The translations under genes were made by a program, and so were the position numbers. Below, in pieces: positions 8,193-17,100 of a stretch of 64,000 nucleotides of DNA. The stretch is from Collinsella sp. OM04-5. GTDB lineage: Bacteria; Actinomycetota; Coriobacteriia; Coriobacteriales; Coriobacteriaceae. The notes under the pieces are model-generated. The model searched no databases and was not told the DNA's origin. It saw only the letters and a program-made list of their open reading frames with translations. Location: positions 158,628 to 222,627 of the forward strand of contig NZ_QSUU01000002.1 in assembly GCF_003439125.1 (NCBI RefSeq), in the 5' to 3' direction. Position 1 is the stretch's first letter. Each line of letters opens with the position of its first letter.

Positions 8193-8248
8193 GTTGGGCT
8201 CCCTTCGGCCTCGGGTAGAACTACATCGCGCTAAAGTACAACACAAGT

Positions 8249-8288
8249 AAAACCACCACAAGGGTGTCTGTCCCCTTCGTGGTGGTTT
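8249..8288 (-). repeat. GGGGACAG-core palindromic element, copy 6
   Basis: On the minus strand: AAACCACCACGAA, core GGGGACAGACACCC, then TTGTGGTGGTTTT. It lies between the rplA terminator and the leucine leader. Confidence 0.75.
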
Positions 8289-8302
8289 CGTTGACTCAAA
8301 AG

Positions 8303-8343
8303 CAAGAAACCCCGTCCCGCGCGAGGCAGAACCGGGTTTCTTT
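8303..8343 (-). terminator. Terminator after rplA
   Basis: AAAGAAACCC and GGGTTTCTT arms around a GC-rich loop, followed on the minus strand by GCTTTTG. It closes the rplK-rplA transcript. Confidence 0.75.
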
Positions 8344-8378
8344 AGCAATGCTTGCTTTGTTCAGGCAGTAACTAGCAG

Positions 8379-9086
8379 TTACTCAGCCAGGAAGTCACGC
8401 TGGACAGCGGGATCGACCTTGACGCCAGGGCCCATGGTGGAAGACACGGAGATGGACTTGACGTACTTGCCCTTAGCAGAAGAGGGCTTGACACGCAGGA
8501 TCTCGGTGTACAGGGCGGCGTAGTTCTCGACGAGCTGCTGCTCAGAGAAGGACTTCTTGCCCAGGGGCACGTGGCAGATGCCGTAACGGTCGGCACGATA
8601 CTCAACGCGGCCGGCCTTGAGCTCGGAGACCATCTTGGCGACGTCCATGGTCACGGTGCCGAGCTTGGGGTTCGGCATGAGGCCACGGGGACCAAGAATC
8701 TTACCGATGCGGCCAACCTTGGCCATCATGTTCGGCGTGGCGATAGCGGCGTCGAAATTGATCTCGCCCTTCTGGATCTGGGCGACGAGCTCGTCGGAAC
8801 CGATGATGTCGGCGCCGGCAGCCTCGGCCTCGCGGGCCTTCTCGCCCTCGGCGAAGACGGCAACACGAACGGTCTTGCCGGTGCCGTGGGGCAGGGAGAT
8901 GGAACCACGGATGTTCTGGTCAGCCTTACGAGTATCGATGCCCAGACGGAAGTGGGCCTCGACGGTCTCGTCGAACTTGGCGGTATCAAGCTCCTTGATG
9001 AGCTTGGCAGCCTGAAGGGGGGTGTAGAGCGTGGCGCGGTCGATCTTCTCGGCAGCGGCGTTATAGCTCTTACCATGCTTAGCCAT
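8379..9086 (-). CDS. rplA: 50S ribosomal protein L1
   Basis: Ribosomal protein L1, 235 residues, binds 23S rRNA at the L1 stalk and in many bacteria represses its own operon. Family blocks are clear: [20 protein letters not shown] near 40-60, [33 protein letters not shown] block (seen as [20 protein letters not shown]) near 125-145, and the C-terminal [12 protein letters not shown]. The frame opens at 9092, but AGGAGG sits only two bases before that ATG and eight before the ATG at 9086, so the latter (MAKHGK) is chosen. Unlike many genomes, rplJL and rpoBC do not follow; a terminator does. Confidence 0.95.
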   Translation of the reverse strand: MAKHGKSYNAAAEKIDRATLYTPLQAAKLIKELDTAKFDETVEAHFRLGIDTRKADQNIRGSISLPHGTGKTVRVAVFAEGEKAREAEAAGADIIGSDELVAQIQKGEINFDAAIATPNMMAKVGRIGKILGPRGLMPNPKLGTVTMDVAKMVSELKAGRVEYRADRYGICHVPLGKKSFSEQQLVENYAALYTEILRVKPSSAKGKYVKSISVSSTMGPGVKVDPAVQRDFLAE

Positions 9087-9136
9087 GTGCATTACCTCCT
9101 GTGGTTAAACGGGCGTGAGCCCTCCCACATCGTATC

Positions 9137-9185
9137 GTGTGCCCTATTGCACACATATAACGGGCGCCCCGGTCGGAGCACCCGT
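9137..9185 (-). promoter_or_regulatory. Two hairpins in the rplK-rplA gap
   Basis: GTGTGC/GCACAC (9137-9154) and ACGGGTG/CGCCCGT-type (9160-9185) stems lie between rplK and rplA. They could be an L1 autoregulation or attenuation site, but no specific L1-binding motif was recognised. Confidence 0.35.
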
Positions 9186-9203
9186 CATTACCTAAAGAAA
9201 TCG

Positions 9204-9632
9204 CTACTCAGCGATGGTGACGCCCATGGAGCGGGCGGTACCGGCGATGATCTTCTTGGCGGCATCAATGTCGTTGGCATTGAGGTCCGGCATCTTGATC
9301 TCGGCGATCTTGGTGAGCTGCTCCTGGGAGAGCTGACCAACCTTGTCGGCCTGGGGCTTAGCGGAACCAGACTTAAGGTTCAGCTCCTTCTTGATGAGGT
9401 GAGCCGCCGGCGGGGTCTTGGTGATGAAGGAGAAGGACTTATCCTCGTAGACAGAGATCTCAACGGGGATGATGTCGCCCTTCTTGTCCTGCGTCTCGGC
9501 GTTAAAGGCCTGGCAGAACTGCATGATGTTCACGCCAGCAGCGCCCAGGGCGGGACCGACGGGAGGAGCGGGGTTAGCTGCTCCAGCAGGAATCTGGAGC
9601 TTAATGACGTTGGCAACCTTCTTCTCAGCCAT
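9204..9632 (-). CDS. rplK: 50S ribosomal protein L11
   Basis: Ribosomal protein L11, 142 residues, binds the GTPase centre of 23S rRNA. The N-terminal proline-rich block ([20 protein letters not shown], residues about 9-28) and [13 protein letters not shown] are diagnostic, as is the C-terminal [11 protein letters not shown]. The start at 9632 (MAEKKV) is favoured over 9638 because AAAGGA is directly against the earlier ATG and six bases before the later one. Upstream is nusG, downstream rplA. Confidence 0.96.
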   Translation of the reverse strand: MAEKKVANVIKLQIPAGAANPAPPVGPALGAAGVNIMQFCQAFNAETQDKKGDIIPVEISVYEDKSFSFITKTPPAAHLIKKELNLKSGSAKPQADKVGQLSQEQLTKIAEIKMPDLNANDIDAAKKIIAGTARSMGVTIAE

Positions 9633-9752
9633 GGTCATTCCTTTCGAATCACGAGTGTGAAGTACTTGCTATATCGTAAGCACGCACGTGTTAGAAGCAC
9701 TCCTGAGATGAGCAGTCACAGAAGAAGCACGCTCGCGCGAACGGACGAAAAC

Positions 9753-10289
9753 TTAAGCGATGACAGCGACCTGGTTAAAGTCGAGCTCGACCGGCGTCTC
9801 GCGGCCAAAGATCATCAGCGTGACCTTGAGCTTGCCAGCCTCGGTGTTAACCTCGGAGACCTTGCCATCAAAGTCGGTAAGCGGGCCATCGGTGACGCGG
9901 ACGGACGTGCCGACCTCAATATCAACCGAGGTGCGCTTGGGCGAATCGCCCTTACCGGGACGACGAGTCATCTTGTTGTACTCGTCGCGAGAAAGCGGAG
10001 CGGGCTTGCCGTTGCCGCCCAGGAAACCGGTGACGCCAGGCGTGTTACGAACGCACGTCCAAGCATCGTCATCCATCTCCATGCGGACCAGGACATAACC
10101 CGGGAAAATCTTGGAATCCTTGGTCTCACGCTTGCCACCCTCTTTAATCTCGGTGACGCGCTCCATAGGAATCTCGATATCAAAGATACGGTCCTGCATG
10201 CCCATAGTCTCGATGCGATGCTCGAGATCGGACTTAACACGGTTCTCGTATCCAGAGTAAGTGTGAACGACGTACCAACGCTTAGACAT
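9753..10289 (-). CDS. nusG: Transcription termination/antitermination factor NusG
   Basis: NusG, 178 residues, binds RNA polymerase and couples it to Rho or ribosomes. The N-terminal NGN domain begins [17 protein letters not shown] and runs to about residue 110 ([27 protein letters not shown]); the C-terminal KOW domain starts near 125 ([18 protein letters not shown]). Standard length. It starts three bases after the secE stop codon, so the two are surely cotranscribed. Confidence 0.96.
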   Translation of the reverse strand: MSKRWYVVHTYSGYENRVKSDLEHRIETMGMQDRIFDIEIPMERVTEIKEGGKRETKDSKIFPGYVLVRMEMDDDAWTCVRNTPGVTGFLGGNGKPAPLSRDEYNKMTRRPGKGDSPKRTSVDIEVGTSVRVTDGPLTDFDGKVSEVNTEAGKLKVTLMIFGRETPVELDFNQVAVIA

Positions 10290-10292
10290 GGT

Positions 10293-10631
10293 TTAGCCCC
10301 TCAATCCAGAGAACAGAGCAAGAGCCTCGCCAAAGCCAGCATCGAGCAGAGCGATGACGACGCCGACGACGATCAGAGAAGCGCAAACGACGACCGAGTA
10401 GTTCACGAGCTCCTTCTTATCGGGCCACGTGACACGCTTCATCTCGGACTTGACCGAAGCGAAATACTTCTTGGTGCGGGCGAAGAAACCAGGCTTCTCG
10501 TTCTTCTTGGACTTCGCAGCCTTCTCGTTCTTCTTGGCAACGGCCTTCTTGGCCTCAACCTTGGAGTTGGCGGCAGCGTTGTTGGCAGGTGCCGGCTGCT
10601 GAGCCTTCTTCTTGTTCTTCTTGTTGGCCAT
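10293..10631 (-). CDS. secE: Preprotein translocase subunit SecE
   Basis: SecE, 112 residues, the single-span subunit that clamps SecY. The conserved amphipathic segment FASVKSEMKRVTWPDKKELV (about 58-77) is followed by one membrane helix (about 78-100). The N-terminal 50 residues are a Lys/Ala-rich tail, longer than the 60-residue Gram-positive minimum; such tails occur in Actinobacteria. GGAGGT lies eight bases before the ATG. Directly followed by nusG. Confidence 0.94.
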   Translation of the reverse strand: MANKKNKKKAQQPAPANNAAANSKVEAKKAVAKKNEKAAKSKKNEKPGFFARTKKYFASVKSEMKRVTWPDKKELVNYSVVVCASLIVVGVVIALLDAGFGEALALFSGLRG

Positions 10632-10670
10632 TTGGGTTACCTCCGCGCAATGCGCTTATACATGAGTAAA

Positions 10671-10698
10671 CCGTAAGCCCCCAATTGGGAGCTTACGG
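10671..10698 (-). terminator. Hairpin between tRNA-Trp and secE
   Basis: CCGTAAGC and GCTTACGG arms with a CCC/GGG-extended stem. On the minus strand only a short T-run follows (GGTTTAC), so it may be a processing stem or a weak terminator. Confidence 0.5.
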
Positions 10699-10707
10699 AA
10701 TAATGAC

Positions 10708-10783
10708 TGGCACGCCAGGAAGGACTCGAACCCTCAACACTCGGTTTTGGAGACCGATGCTCTACCAATTGAACTACTGGCGT
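10708..10783 (-). tRNA. trpT: tRNA-Trp (CCA)
   Basis: Minus-strand cloverleaf of 76 nt including encoded CCA. Acceptor ACGCCAG pairs CTGGCGT, anticodon loop CTCCAAA holds CCA, and the T arm has GGGTTCGAGTCC. Located between rpmG and secE, the same place as in many bacteria. Confidence 0.96.
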
Positions 10784-10796
10784 ATGTGACTAGAGA

Positions 10797-10946
10797 CTAG
10801 CGAGTCTCTTTGTGCAGCGTGTGGTGACGGCACCAGGGGCAATACTTCTTGATCTCCATACGATCAGGCATGGTCGACTTGTTCTTGGTGGTCGTATAGT
10901 TGCGGCGCTTGCACTCAGTGCACGCAAGAGTAACTAGAGTACGCAT
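10797..10946 (-). CDS. rpmG: 50S ribosomal protein L33
   Basis: L33, 49 residues, [20 protein letters not shown] at the start. The two pairs of zinc-ligand cysteines are present (CTEC near 9-12 and CPWC near 36-39), so this is the zinc-binding C+ form. Stop is at 10797. It heads the rpmG, tRNA-Trp, secE, nusG, rplK, rplA cluster and has its own good promoter just upstream. Confidence 0.95.
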   Translation of the reverse strand: MRTLVTLACTECKRRNYTTTKNKSTMPDRMEIKKYCPWCRHHTLHKETR

Positions 10947-10991
10947 GTATCCTGAACCTTTCATTTCCGCCCCGTACGGGCACGAGTTGTT

Positions 10992-11021
10992 ACTTTATCA
11001 GCTCCACGTAAGTGCTGTCAA
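10992..11021 (-). promoter_or_regulatory. Sigma-A promoter for rpmG-secE-nusG
   Basis: Minus strand: TTGACA (11016-11021), 18-base spacer, TAAAGT (10992-10997). The same TTGACAGC start and 18-base spacing occur at the tuf/tRNA promoter at 12823-12852. It lies about 45 bases before the rpmG start. Confidence 0.65.
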
Positions 11022-11163
11022 TGAAAACCTCGAGTCAATTGGTTCTCGGTGGATCCATTCATATTTGGAACACATCAATGAAGCCATCGAGAGCTAATCG
11101 ACGGTGCATCCAGGACCATTATCAATCCTCTCGACACCAGCAACGGCTCAATATCCATCGCAG

Positions 11164-11197
11164 AAAAGAACCCGGCACCCATATAAGTGCCGGGTTC
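11164..11197 (-). terminator. Terminator after tuf
   Basis: GAACCCGGCAC and GTGCCGGGTTC arms, followed on the minus strand by TTTT. It lies 29 bases past the tuf stop. Confidence 0.88.
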
Positions 11198-11225
11198 TCT
11201 AAGTCAGCTATATCAAAGAGCTAAT

Positions 11226-12416
11226 TTACTCAATGATCGTGGAGACGATGCCCGAACCGACGGTGTGGCCACCCTCACGGATAGCGAAGCGCAGGCCCTC
11301 CTCCATGGCGATCGGGTGGATGAGGTCGCCCTCGATGGTGATGTGGTCACCAGGCATAGCCATCTCGGTGCCCTCGGGGAGCTTGACCGTACCGGTAACG
11401 TCGGTGGTACGGAAGTAGAACTGAGGACGATAACCATCGAAGAACGGGGTGTGACGGCCGCCCTCCTCCTTGGTCAGAACGTAGATCTCGCCGGTGAACT
11501 TGGTGTGCGGGGTAACCGAACCGGGCTTGCAGAGAACCTGGCCGCGCTCGATGTCCTCGCGCTTGATGCCGCGGAGCAGCAGACCGACGTTGTCGCCAGC
11601 CTCGCAGAAGTCCATGGACTTACGGAACATCTCGATACCGGTAACAACGGTGTTCTGGGTATCCTTGATGCCGACGATCTCGACGGGCTCGTTGAGCTTG
11701 AGCTCACCGCGCTCGACACGGCCGGTAGCAACGGTACCACGGCCGGAGATGGTCATAACGTCCTCAACGGCCATCAGGAACGGGAGGTCGTTGTTACGAG
11801 CAGGCGTCGGGATGTACTCGTCGACAGCGTTCATGAGCTCGCGAATGGCGTCCATCCACTTGGCGTCGCCCTCGAGAGCGCCCAGAGCGGAACCACGGAT
11901 GACGGGGATGTCGTCGCCGGGGAAATCGTACTCGGAGAGAAGCTCACGGGTCTCCATCTCGACGAGGTCGATGAGCTCGTCATCGTCAACCATGTCGCAC
12001 TTGTTCAGGAAGACGACGATGTAGGGAACGCCGACCTGACGGGCGAGCAGGATGTGCTCGCGAGTCTGAGCCATGGGGCCGTCGGTAGCGGCGATGACCA
12101 GGATAGCGCCGTCCATCTGAGCAGCACCGGAAATCATGTTCTTGACGTAGTCAGCGTGGCCCGGGCAGTCAACGTGAGCGTAGTGACGGGCAGCAGTCTC
12201 GTACTCGACGTGGGAGACGGAGATCGTAATGCCGCGCTCGCGCTCCTCGGGAGCCTTGTCGATGTTCTCGAACGCAGTGAAGTCAGCCTTGCAGCCCTCG
12301 GTCTCGGAGAGAACCTTGGTGATGGCAGCGGTCAGCGTGGTCTTGCCGTGGTCGACGTGACCAATGGTGCCGATGTTAACATGCGGCTTAGTGCGCTCAA
12401 ACTTCTCTTTGGCCAT
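11226..12416 (-). CDS. tuf: Elongation factor Tu
   Basis: EF-Tu, 396 residues, delivers aminoacyl-tRNA to the ribosome as a GTPase. G-domain motifs: GHVDHGKTT at about 19-27, DCPGHADYV near 82-90 and NKCD near 137-140. Domains 2 and 3 follow, ending GRTVGSG-type (here [15 protein letters not shown]). Standard length, strong AAGAGGAGGG site. Instead of following fusA it sits right after a Tyr-Thr-Met tRNA array, comparable to the tRNA-tufB arrangement of E. coli. Only this copy is in the window. Confidence 0.98.
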   Translation of the reverse strand: MAKEKFERTKPHVNIGTIGHVDHGKTTLTAAITKVLSETEGCKADFTAFENIDKAPEERERGITISVSHVEYETAARHYAHVDCPGHADYVKNMISGAAQMDGAILVIAATDGPMAQTREHILLARQVGVPYIVVFLNKCDMVDDDELIDLVEMETRELLSEYDFPGDDIPVIRGSALGALEGDAKWMDAIRELMNAVDEYIPTPARNNDLPFLMAVEDVMTISGRGTVATGRVERGELKLNEPVEIVGIKDTQNTVVTGIEMFRKSMDFCEAGDNVGLLLRGIKREDIERGQVLCKPGSVTPHTKFTGEIYVLTKEEGGRHTPFFDGYRPQFYFRTTDVTGTVKLPEGTEMAMPGDHITIEGDLIHPIAMEEGLRFAIREGGHTVGSGIVSTIIE

Positions 12417-12470
12417 AAAGCCCTCCTCTTAACAGGTCGTCCCCGGACGGGACTTTGCCTTTATACCATA

Positions 12471-12501
12471 GTGGCCTCTCAACATACTATTGAGAAGCCA
12501 C
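12471..12501 (-). other. Hairpin between tRNA-Met and tuf
   Basis: GTGGCTTCTCAA and TTGAGAGGCCAC arms with a seven-base loop and no T-run. It could be an RNase processing signal separating the tRNAs from tuf mRNA, or a weak terminator. Confidence 0.5.
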
Positions 12502-12512
12502 CGTGTTACCTA

Positions 12513-12589
12513 TGGTAGCGGTGACTGGATTCGAACCAGTGACGCCACGGGTATGAACCGTGTGCTCTAACCAACTGAGCTACACCGCC
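12513..12589 (-). tRNA. tRNA-Met (CAT)
   Basis: 77 nt with encoded CCA. Acceptor GGCGGTG, anticodon loop TTCATAC with CAT, T arm CTGGTTCGAATCCAG. The acceptor closes with a 1-72 G-U pair, not the unpaired C-A of initiator tRNA, so it is read as the elongator form. Confidence 0.93.
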
Positions 12590-12592
12590 GGA

Positions 12593-12668
12593 TGGAGCCT
12601 GCAACCAGACTTGAACTGGTGACCTCTTCGTTACCAACGAAGTGCTCTACCGACTGAGCTATACAGGC
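12593..12668 (-). tRNA. tRNA-Thr (GGT)
   Basis: 76 nt with encoded CCA. Acceptor GCCTGTA, anticodon loop TTGGTAA with GGT, T arm CCAGTTCAAGTCTGG. Four bases from tRNA-Met. Confidence 0.95.
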
Positions 12669-12678
12669 ACTTGACGGG

Positions 12679-12760
12679 TGGGAGCTATAGGATTCGAACC
12701 TATGTAGGCAGAGCCAACGGGTTTACAGCCCGTCCCCATTAACCACTCGGGCAAACTCCC
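12679..12760 (-). tRNA. tRNA-Tyr (GTA)
   Basis: 82 nt to the discriminator, with the long variable arm of class II tRNAs. Anticodon loop CTGTAAA holds GTA; T arm TAGGTTCGAATCCTA. The genome has CCC rather than CCA after the discriminator, so the CCA end must be added by enzyme, unlike the other tRNAs here. Confidence 0.94.
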
Positions 12761-12822
12761 AATCGTTCAAGTATCCGCAGGTTCTTTGGTCTTTTGGACC
12801 GCCGCCCCCGCGAACGAAAAAG

Positions 12823-12852
12823 ATAATACGATGCAACCTTGGGGGCTGTCAA
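12823..12852 (-). promoter_or_regulatory. Sigma-A promoter of the tRNA-Tyr-Thr-Met-tuf unit
   Basis: Minus strand: TTGACA (12847-12852), 18-base spacer, TATTAT (12823-12828), about 60 bases before tRNA-Tyr. Confidence 0.75.
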
Positions 12853-12895
12853 CGAAAACCTCTAGATACACGGTTCCGGGCGTATCTATATACCT

Positions 12896-13103
12896 TTGAC
12901 CTGCGGTTTTGTTGAGTTTAGATATGAAGGACGGTGGATTTACATGTAGCGGTGACATTTCCCGAGGGAACACTTTGTCACGGTGGAGTGAGCCTACAGG
13001 ATATTACTTCGGTAACGACTCATTTGCACCTATATATAGGTCGAGATCGGGCTTCCGCGGCAGATTCGGGTGTGGATGGTTAAGGCCGGTCCGGCCTTTG
13101 TCT
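12896..13103 (+). ncRNA. Candidate structured small RNA
   Basis: A plus-strand promoter-like pair (TTGACC 12896-12901, 17 bases, TAGATA 12919-12924) precedes about 160 bases with several hairpins, including a nested GTGACA/TGTCAC stem with TCCC/GGGA inside (about 12951-12981), and ends in a GC-rich hairpin (AAGGCCGG/CCGGCCTT, 13082-13099) followed by TTTGTCT. No gene follows on this strand. No known RNA family was recognised, and the open frame across it has no convincing start. Confidence 0.35.
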
Positions 13104-13156
13104 CGATCTGTAACATCTAGAGAACATTTTCTCCCCTATCTGTTACAGATTGAGAT
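13100..13156. repeat. TGTAACA palindrome, cluster II unit 1
   Basis: Arms GTCTCGATCTGTAACA and TGTTACAGATTGAGAT. First of four units spaced 80-81 bases apart. Confidence 0.87.
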
Positions 13157-13179
13157 ATTACGCAGAGACCCCAGCTCGC

Positions 13180-13236
13180 GTCTCATCCTGTAACAGTAAG
13201 AACGGTTTTCCGCCCCTTCGTGTTACAGATGGAGAC
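13180..13236. repeat. TGTAACA palindrome, cluster II unit 2
   Basis: Arms GTCTCATCCTGTAACA and TGTTACAGATGGAGAC; the arms show matched and unmatched drift from the consensus. Confidence 0.85.
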
Positions 13237-13260
13237 ATTTCTCAGCTAACCCGACTCTAT

Positions 13261-13317
13261 ATCTCAATCTGTAACATCTACGCCAGTATTCTGCTTCTAC
13301 CTGTTACAGATTGAGAC
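13261..13317. repeat. TGTAACA palindrome, cluster II unit 3
   Basis: Arms ATCTCAATCTGTAACA and TGTTACAGATTGAGAC, close to the family consensus. Confidence 0.87.
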
Positions 13318-13340
13318 AAATGGGCAGGGCCCATTCTTTC

Positions 13341-13397
13341 ATCTCGATCCGTAACAGGTGGGAGCGAATTGGTCGCCTTGGTGTTACAGATGTAGAT
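13341..13397. repeat. TGTAACA palindrome, cluster II unit 4
   Basis: Arms ATCTCGATCCGTAACA and TGTTACAGATGTAGAT, the most diverged of this cluster. It lies 145 bases past the end of the defence operon. Confidence 0.83.
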
Positions 13398-13541
13398 GAA
13401 CCAAAGACGGGATGGACGACTAGTCCGAAGGCGCATCGACCTAAAAGAAACAGGCCCGAGCCTTGAACATACCGAACTTGAGTCTCGAATCGACGACTGG
13501 CAGACCGCTGCGCAGGCAAACAAATTCCCGAGCGATAAGAT

Positions 13542-14126
13542 TCACCAGCGACGCCATTTTGATTTGACCGGCAGCAGATCTTCAACGAACCGACCGGTCC
13601 ATTCATTTGGCTCCAATCCGCGAATCTCGAAGATAGCCTCGAAATCCTCCTTGCTGAGACGATGGCCAAAACGTGTATTCAACCACATCTCGGATTCTGC
13701 CCGCCAGTTTTTTTCGCGAGCCGGAGTCATCGAGCGAACAATCTGGGAAGACACGTCGGCCCACTCTCCATCGTCATCCTCATATCGCTCTCTACCGAGA
13801 ATGCTTTCGACCTGGGGGTCGAGCATGCCGAAGAGACTCGAAATGTCACGTCGCCCGCTCGGCCGCTTGACGGGAACAGGGATAACATCCTCGGCAAAAA
13901 GCTCATCAAGCGGAATATCGACCCCATCCCAGCCGAGACCGATAAAAGGGCGCTTCGAGATATCATCTGGGTCCGAGAAGCGGATATGCAGGCACTCAGT
14001 CTCGAGGACCCAATTGCCCACCAAGACAAGCTTCCCGTAATGTGGCATCGGAGAATCCAGCCACGCCACCGCGTAACGTCGTTCTTCGGTCGACGGAAAC
14101 TGATCGATATCGATAATTGTCGGCAT
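13542..14126 (-). CDS. Unrecognised protein, last gene of the restriction operon
   Basis: A 194-residue acidic, soluble-looking protein with no signal peptide or membrane helix. It starts MPTIIDIDQFPS; other visible stretches are YGKLVLVGNWVLETECLHIR, FIGLGWDGVDIPLDELF and an Arg/Trp-rich end. I recognise no family and no catalytic motif. The frame opens with TTG at 14150, but GGGG seven bases before the ATG at 14126 makes that the likelier start. It begins 37 bases after the Res stop codon on the same strand and so is probably the fifth gene of the defence operon. It could be an accessory, specificity or self-immunity factor; that is inference from position only. Confidence 0.6.
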   Translation of the reverse strand: MPTIIDIDQFPSTEERRYAVAWLDSPMPHYGKLVLVGNWVLETECLHIRFSDPDDISKRPFIGLGWDGVDIPLDELFAEDVIPVPVKRPSGRRDISSLFGMLDPQVESILGRERYEDDDGEWADVSSQIVRSMTPAREKNWRAESEMWLNTRFGHRLSKEDFEAIFEIRGLEPNEWTGRFVEDLLPVKSKWRRW

Positions 14127-14163
14127 CTCAACGCCCCAATCAGAAAGCAACTGGAATCTGGGG

Positions 14164-17100
14164 CTACTCCGTTCCCTGGATCACGGTCAGCAAATCCTCA
14201 TAGCTGTGCACCACGTCATAACGCACGTCCTCGTCCGAGAACTCATTGAAGAGCTTGCGGGCGCAGGCGATCTTTCCGCGCTCGATATCGCGCAGCGTGA
14301 GGCTGTCCATGCTGCCCTTGGTCTCCGCGACGAAGAACACGTGGCGCACGCTCCCCTTCTCGAACGCGATGGCCCAGTCGGGCGCGTAGTTGCCCACCGG
14401 CGTCGGAATCTTGAAAGACCGTGGGAGCTTGGCGTAGACCGCGACCTTGCCCTCTGCAGAGTCGAGATCTCGTGCGAAATCGCGCTCACCCTCGGAATCC
14501 CAGAACACGTAGTCCTGGATGCAGCGGCTCGTCTCCAGCGCACGGCCGACGTTCTCGGGCATGCGCTCGGCAAAGATGGTGGAATCGTACCGCTCGTCAA
14601 GCTTGTGGTACGCAAGGTGGTCGACCACCATCGTCGCCTTCTCGGCAAGGATGCAACGGGAGACCTTGGCGATAAACTCCTCGGGGTTATCGCGGAACAT
14701 GCGGAACTTGACGGGGGCGATGCCCTTCAGGATCGCCGCTGCGCTTCTGCGCGTAATGCGCGCAGCGGTCGCGACTTCGCCCAGCAGGTCGTACGTCACG
14801 CCAGAGGCGTCCTCGCCCACCTCGTAGTCGCGCCTCGTGGTATCGCCGAACGATTCGCCGCGCTCAAGATTCTCCCGCGTCTGGGTCGAGCGCTGCGCGG
14901 CGGTCGTCATGACGTAGGACGCCTTGGCCACAAACAGTTCGCGGTTAATGCGGTCGATCGCCTTGGCGCGCAACTCCTCATCATCGAAATCGACGGTGTA
15001 GGAATGTTTGGAGTTGATCTTGTTCCACAGCTCCTGGAACTCCGCCCGCGCGAAGTTGGCGTTGAGCGGGTTTTCGCGAACCTTGGGCTCGTTGCCGTTA
15101 CGGATGTAGTCGTCGAGCGCATGCTCGTCGTAGACGCTCATCACCAGCGCTTCGATATCCTTGCGATAGGCATAGAGATGCTCGGGCAAGTCGTCATCGG
15201 TAACGGACGTGAGCCCCGATTCCTTGAACTTTTGCGTGGGCACGCCCTCGCGATCGATGAGGCCGTGCTGTACGAGCGCGAAGTAGACATCGTGCGCGTC
15301 TTCCTGCGTGAGCGCATAAGTCTTCTCCTCGTCCGCCTGAACGGCAAAGCCCTTGAGGAACTCCTCCGTGACCGCCTTGGGACGCTCACGCAGGGCATCG
15401 TTGATGTCCTTCTGCAGGGACTTCGTGAAGTCGCTGTAGCTCTCGCTGGCGATGACGGTGAGCGTGTTGACGCGCTGCACCTCCTGCTCGCCCAGCGCCT
15501 CCAGGTCCTGTCGCTCGCCCTCCCGGTTCACGCACAGGCGCAGGCCGCGGCCCACCTCCTGGCGCTTACCGGTCTCGGAGTCGGAATGCTTGAGCGTGCA
15601 AATCTGGAACACGTTGGGGTTGTCCCAGCCCTCGCGCAGGGCGGAGTGGCTAAAGATAAAGCGCGTGGGCTCATCGAACGACAGCAAGCGCTCCTTGTCC
15701 TTGAGGATGAGATCGTAGGCGCTCTCGTCATCGGACTCATCGCTGTTGCGCTTGAGCTTGGAGTCGATCAGGCGACGACTCCTCTTGTCAATGGAGAAGT
15801 ATCCCTTATGGGTCTCATGTGCATCGATGCCGCGCAGCCATTCCAGATAGCGACGGCGCGCCTTCCCGAGACCCGCATCGAGCGAGGCGTCAAGGTTCTG
15901 CTGCCCGCGGCCGTACTCGTCGATGGCGCGCGCGTACTCCTCCTCAAAGATTCGGCCGTACTCGCCCAGGCCCTCCTCGCCGTCATCATCGTAGACACGG
16001 TACTTGGCGACCTCGTCGATAAAGAAGAGCGACAGGCACTTGATGCCGCGCGCGAACAGCGCCTCCTCCTTCTCCAGATGGCTTTTGATGGTCTCGCGGA
16101 TCTGCACTCGGCGCATGTCGCGATCGGAAGAATCGCCGTAAACGTCGCCGCGGCAGAGCTCGATGCCGTTGAGGAACTTGACGTAGCCCAGCTGAACATC
16201 GCTGTCCGGGACGATCTCGGACACGGTGAACCCGTCGCGGTACGCCTCGAGCTCGCCGGACGCGGGATAGATGTCGTCCTGCTCGTAGAAGCCCTGCGCA
16301 CGTTTGGAGATGGACCCCGAGGCGTTGAGTTTCTTGAACTCGATGACCGCCTGGGGCGGCTTATTCTTGGAAATCTTGATGTCCTGAAGATACAGGTAGC
16401 CGTCGGTTCCGCGCATGTTCTTGAGTTCGAAGCCCTTGACCTCGATGCGCTTGACCAGGCGCTGGTTGAATGCGTCAAGCGCATCCAGCACGTAAACGGC
16501 ATCATGGGTAACCTTGTGGGTGGCGGAATAGTTGAGACACGCGATGGGACGGAAACGGGCGATGCCGGCCTGGGTGGCATTGCCGCCCATCTTCTGCGGC
16601 TCGTCCAGGATGACGATGGGGTTGTTGGCGGCGATCACGTCGATGGGGCGACGGCTCGCGAACTCATCGCGCTCGGAATACATGATACGGGCCTCCTTGG
16701 AGCGCCCGCCCTCCTTCATGGACGTATTGAACGCCTGCATGTTGATGACCATGACGTTGATATCGGAACTCGCCGAGAACCGGTCGATGTCGCCCAGGCG
16801 AGCGCTGTTGTAGACAAAGTAGCGGATGGCCTTGCCGTACTGCTCAAAAAAGTGCTGCTCGGTATTCTTGAGAGACTTGTAGACGCCCTCGCGAATGGCA
16901 ACGGACGGCACCACGATGATGAACTTGGTCCAGCCATAGAGACGGTTGAGCTCGAGCATGGTCTTGGTATAGACGTAGGTCTTGCCCGTGCCCGTCTCCA
17001 TCTCCACGTCAAGGTTTACCGGAGCGGGACCAGTGGCAAGCGACGAAGACTCGACGATCCGATTGCGGCGCTGTACCTTGTGAATGTTCTCGAGCAACGT

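Noticed and set aside
8571..10676. 701-codon open frame on the plus strand
   Set aside because: It overlaps rplA, rplK, nusG and secE, which are certain genes on the other strand.
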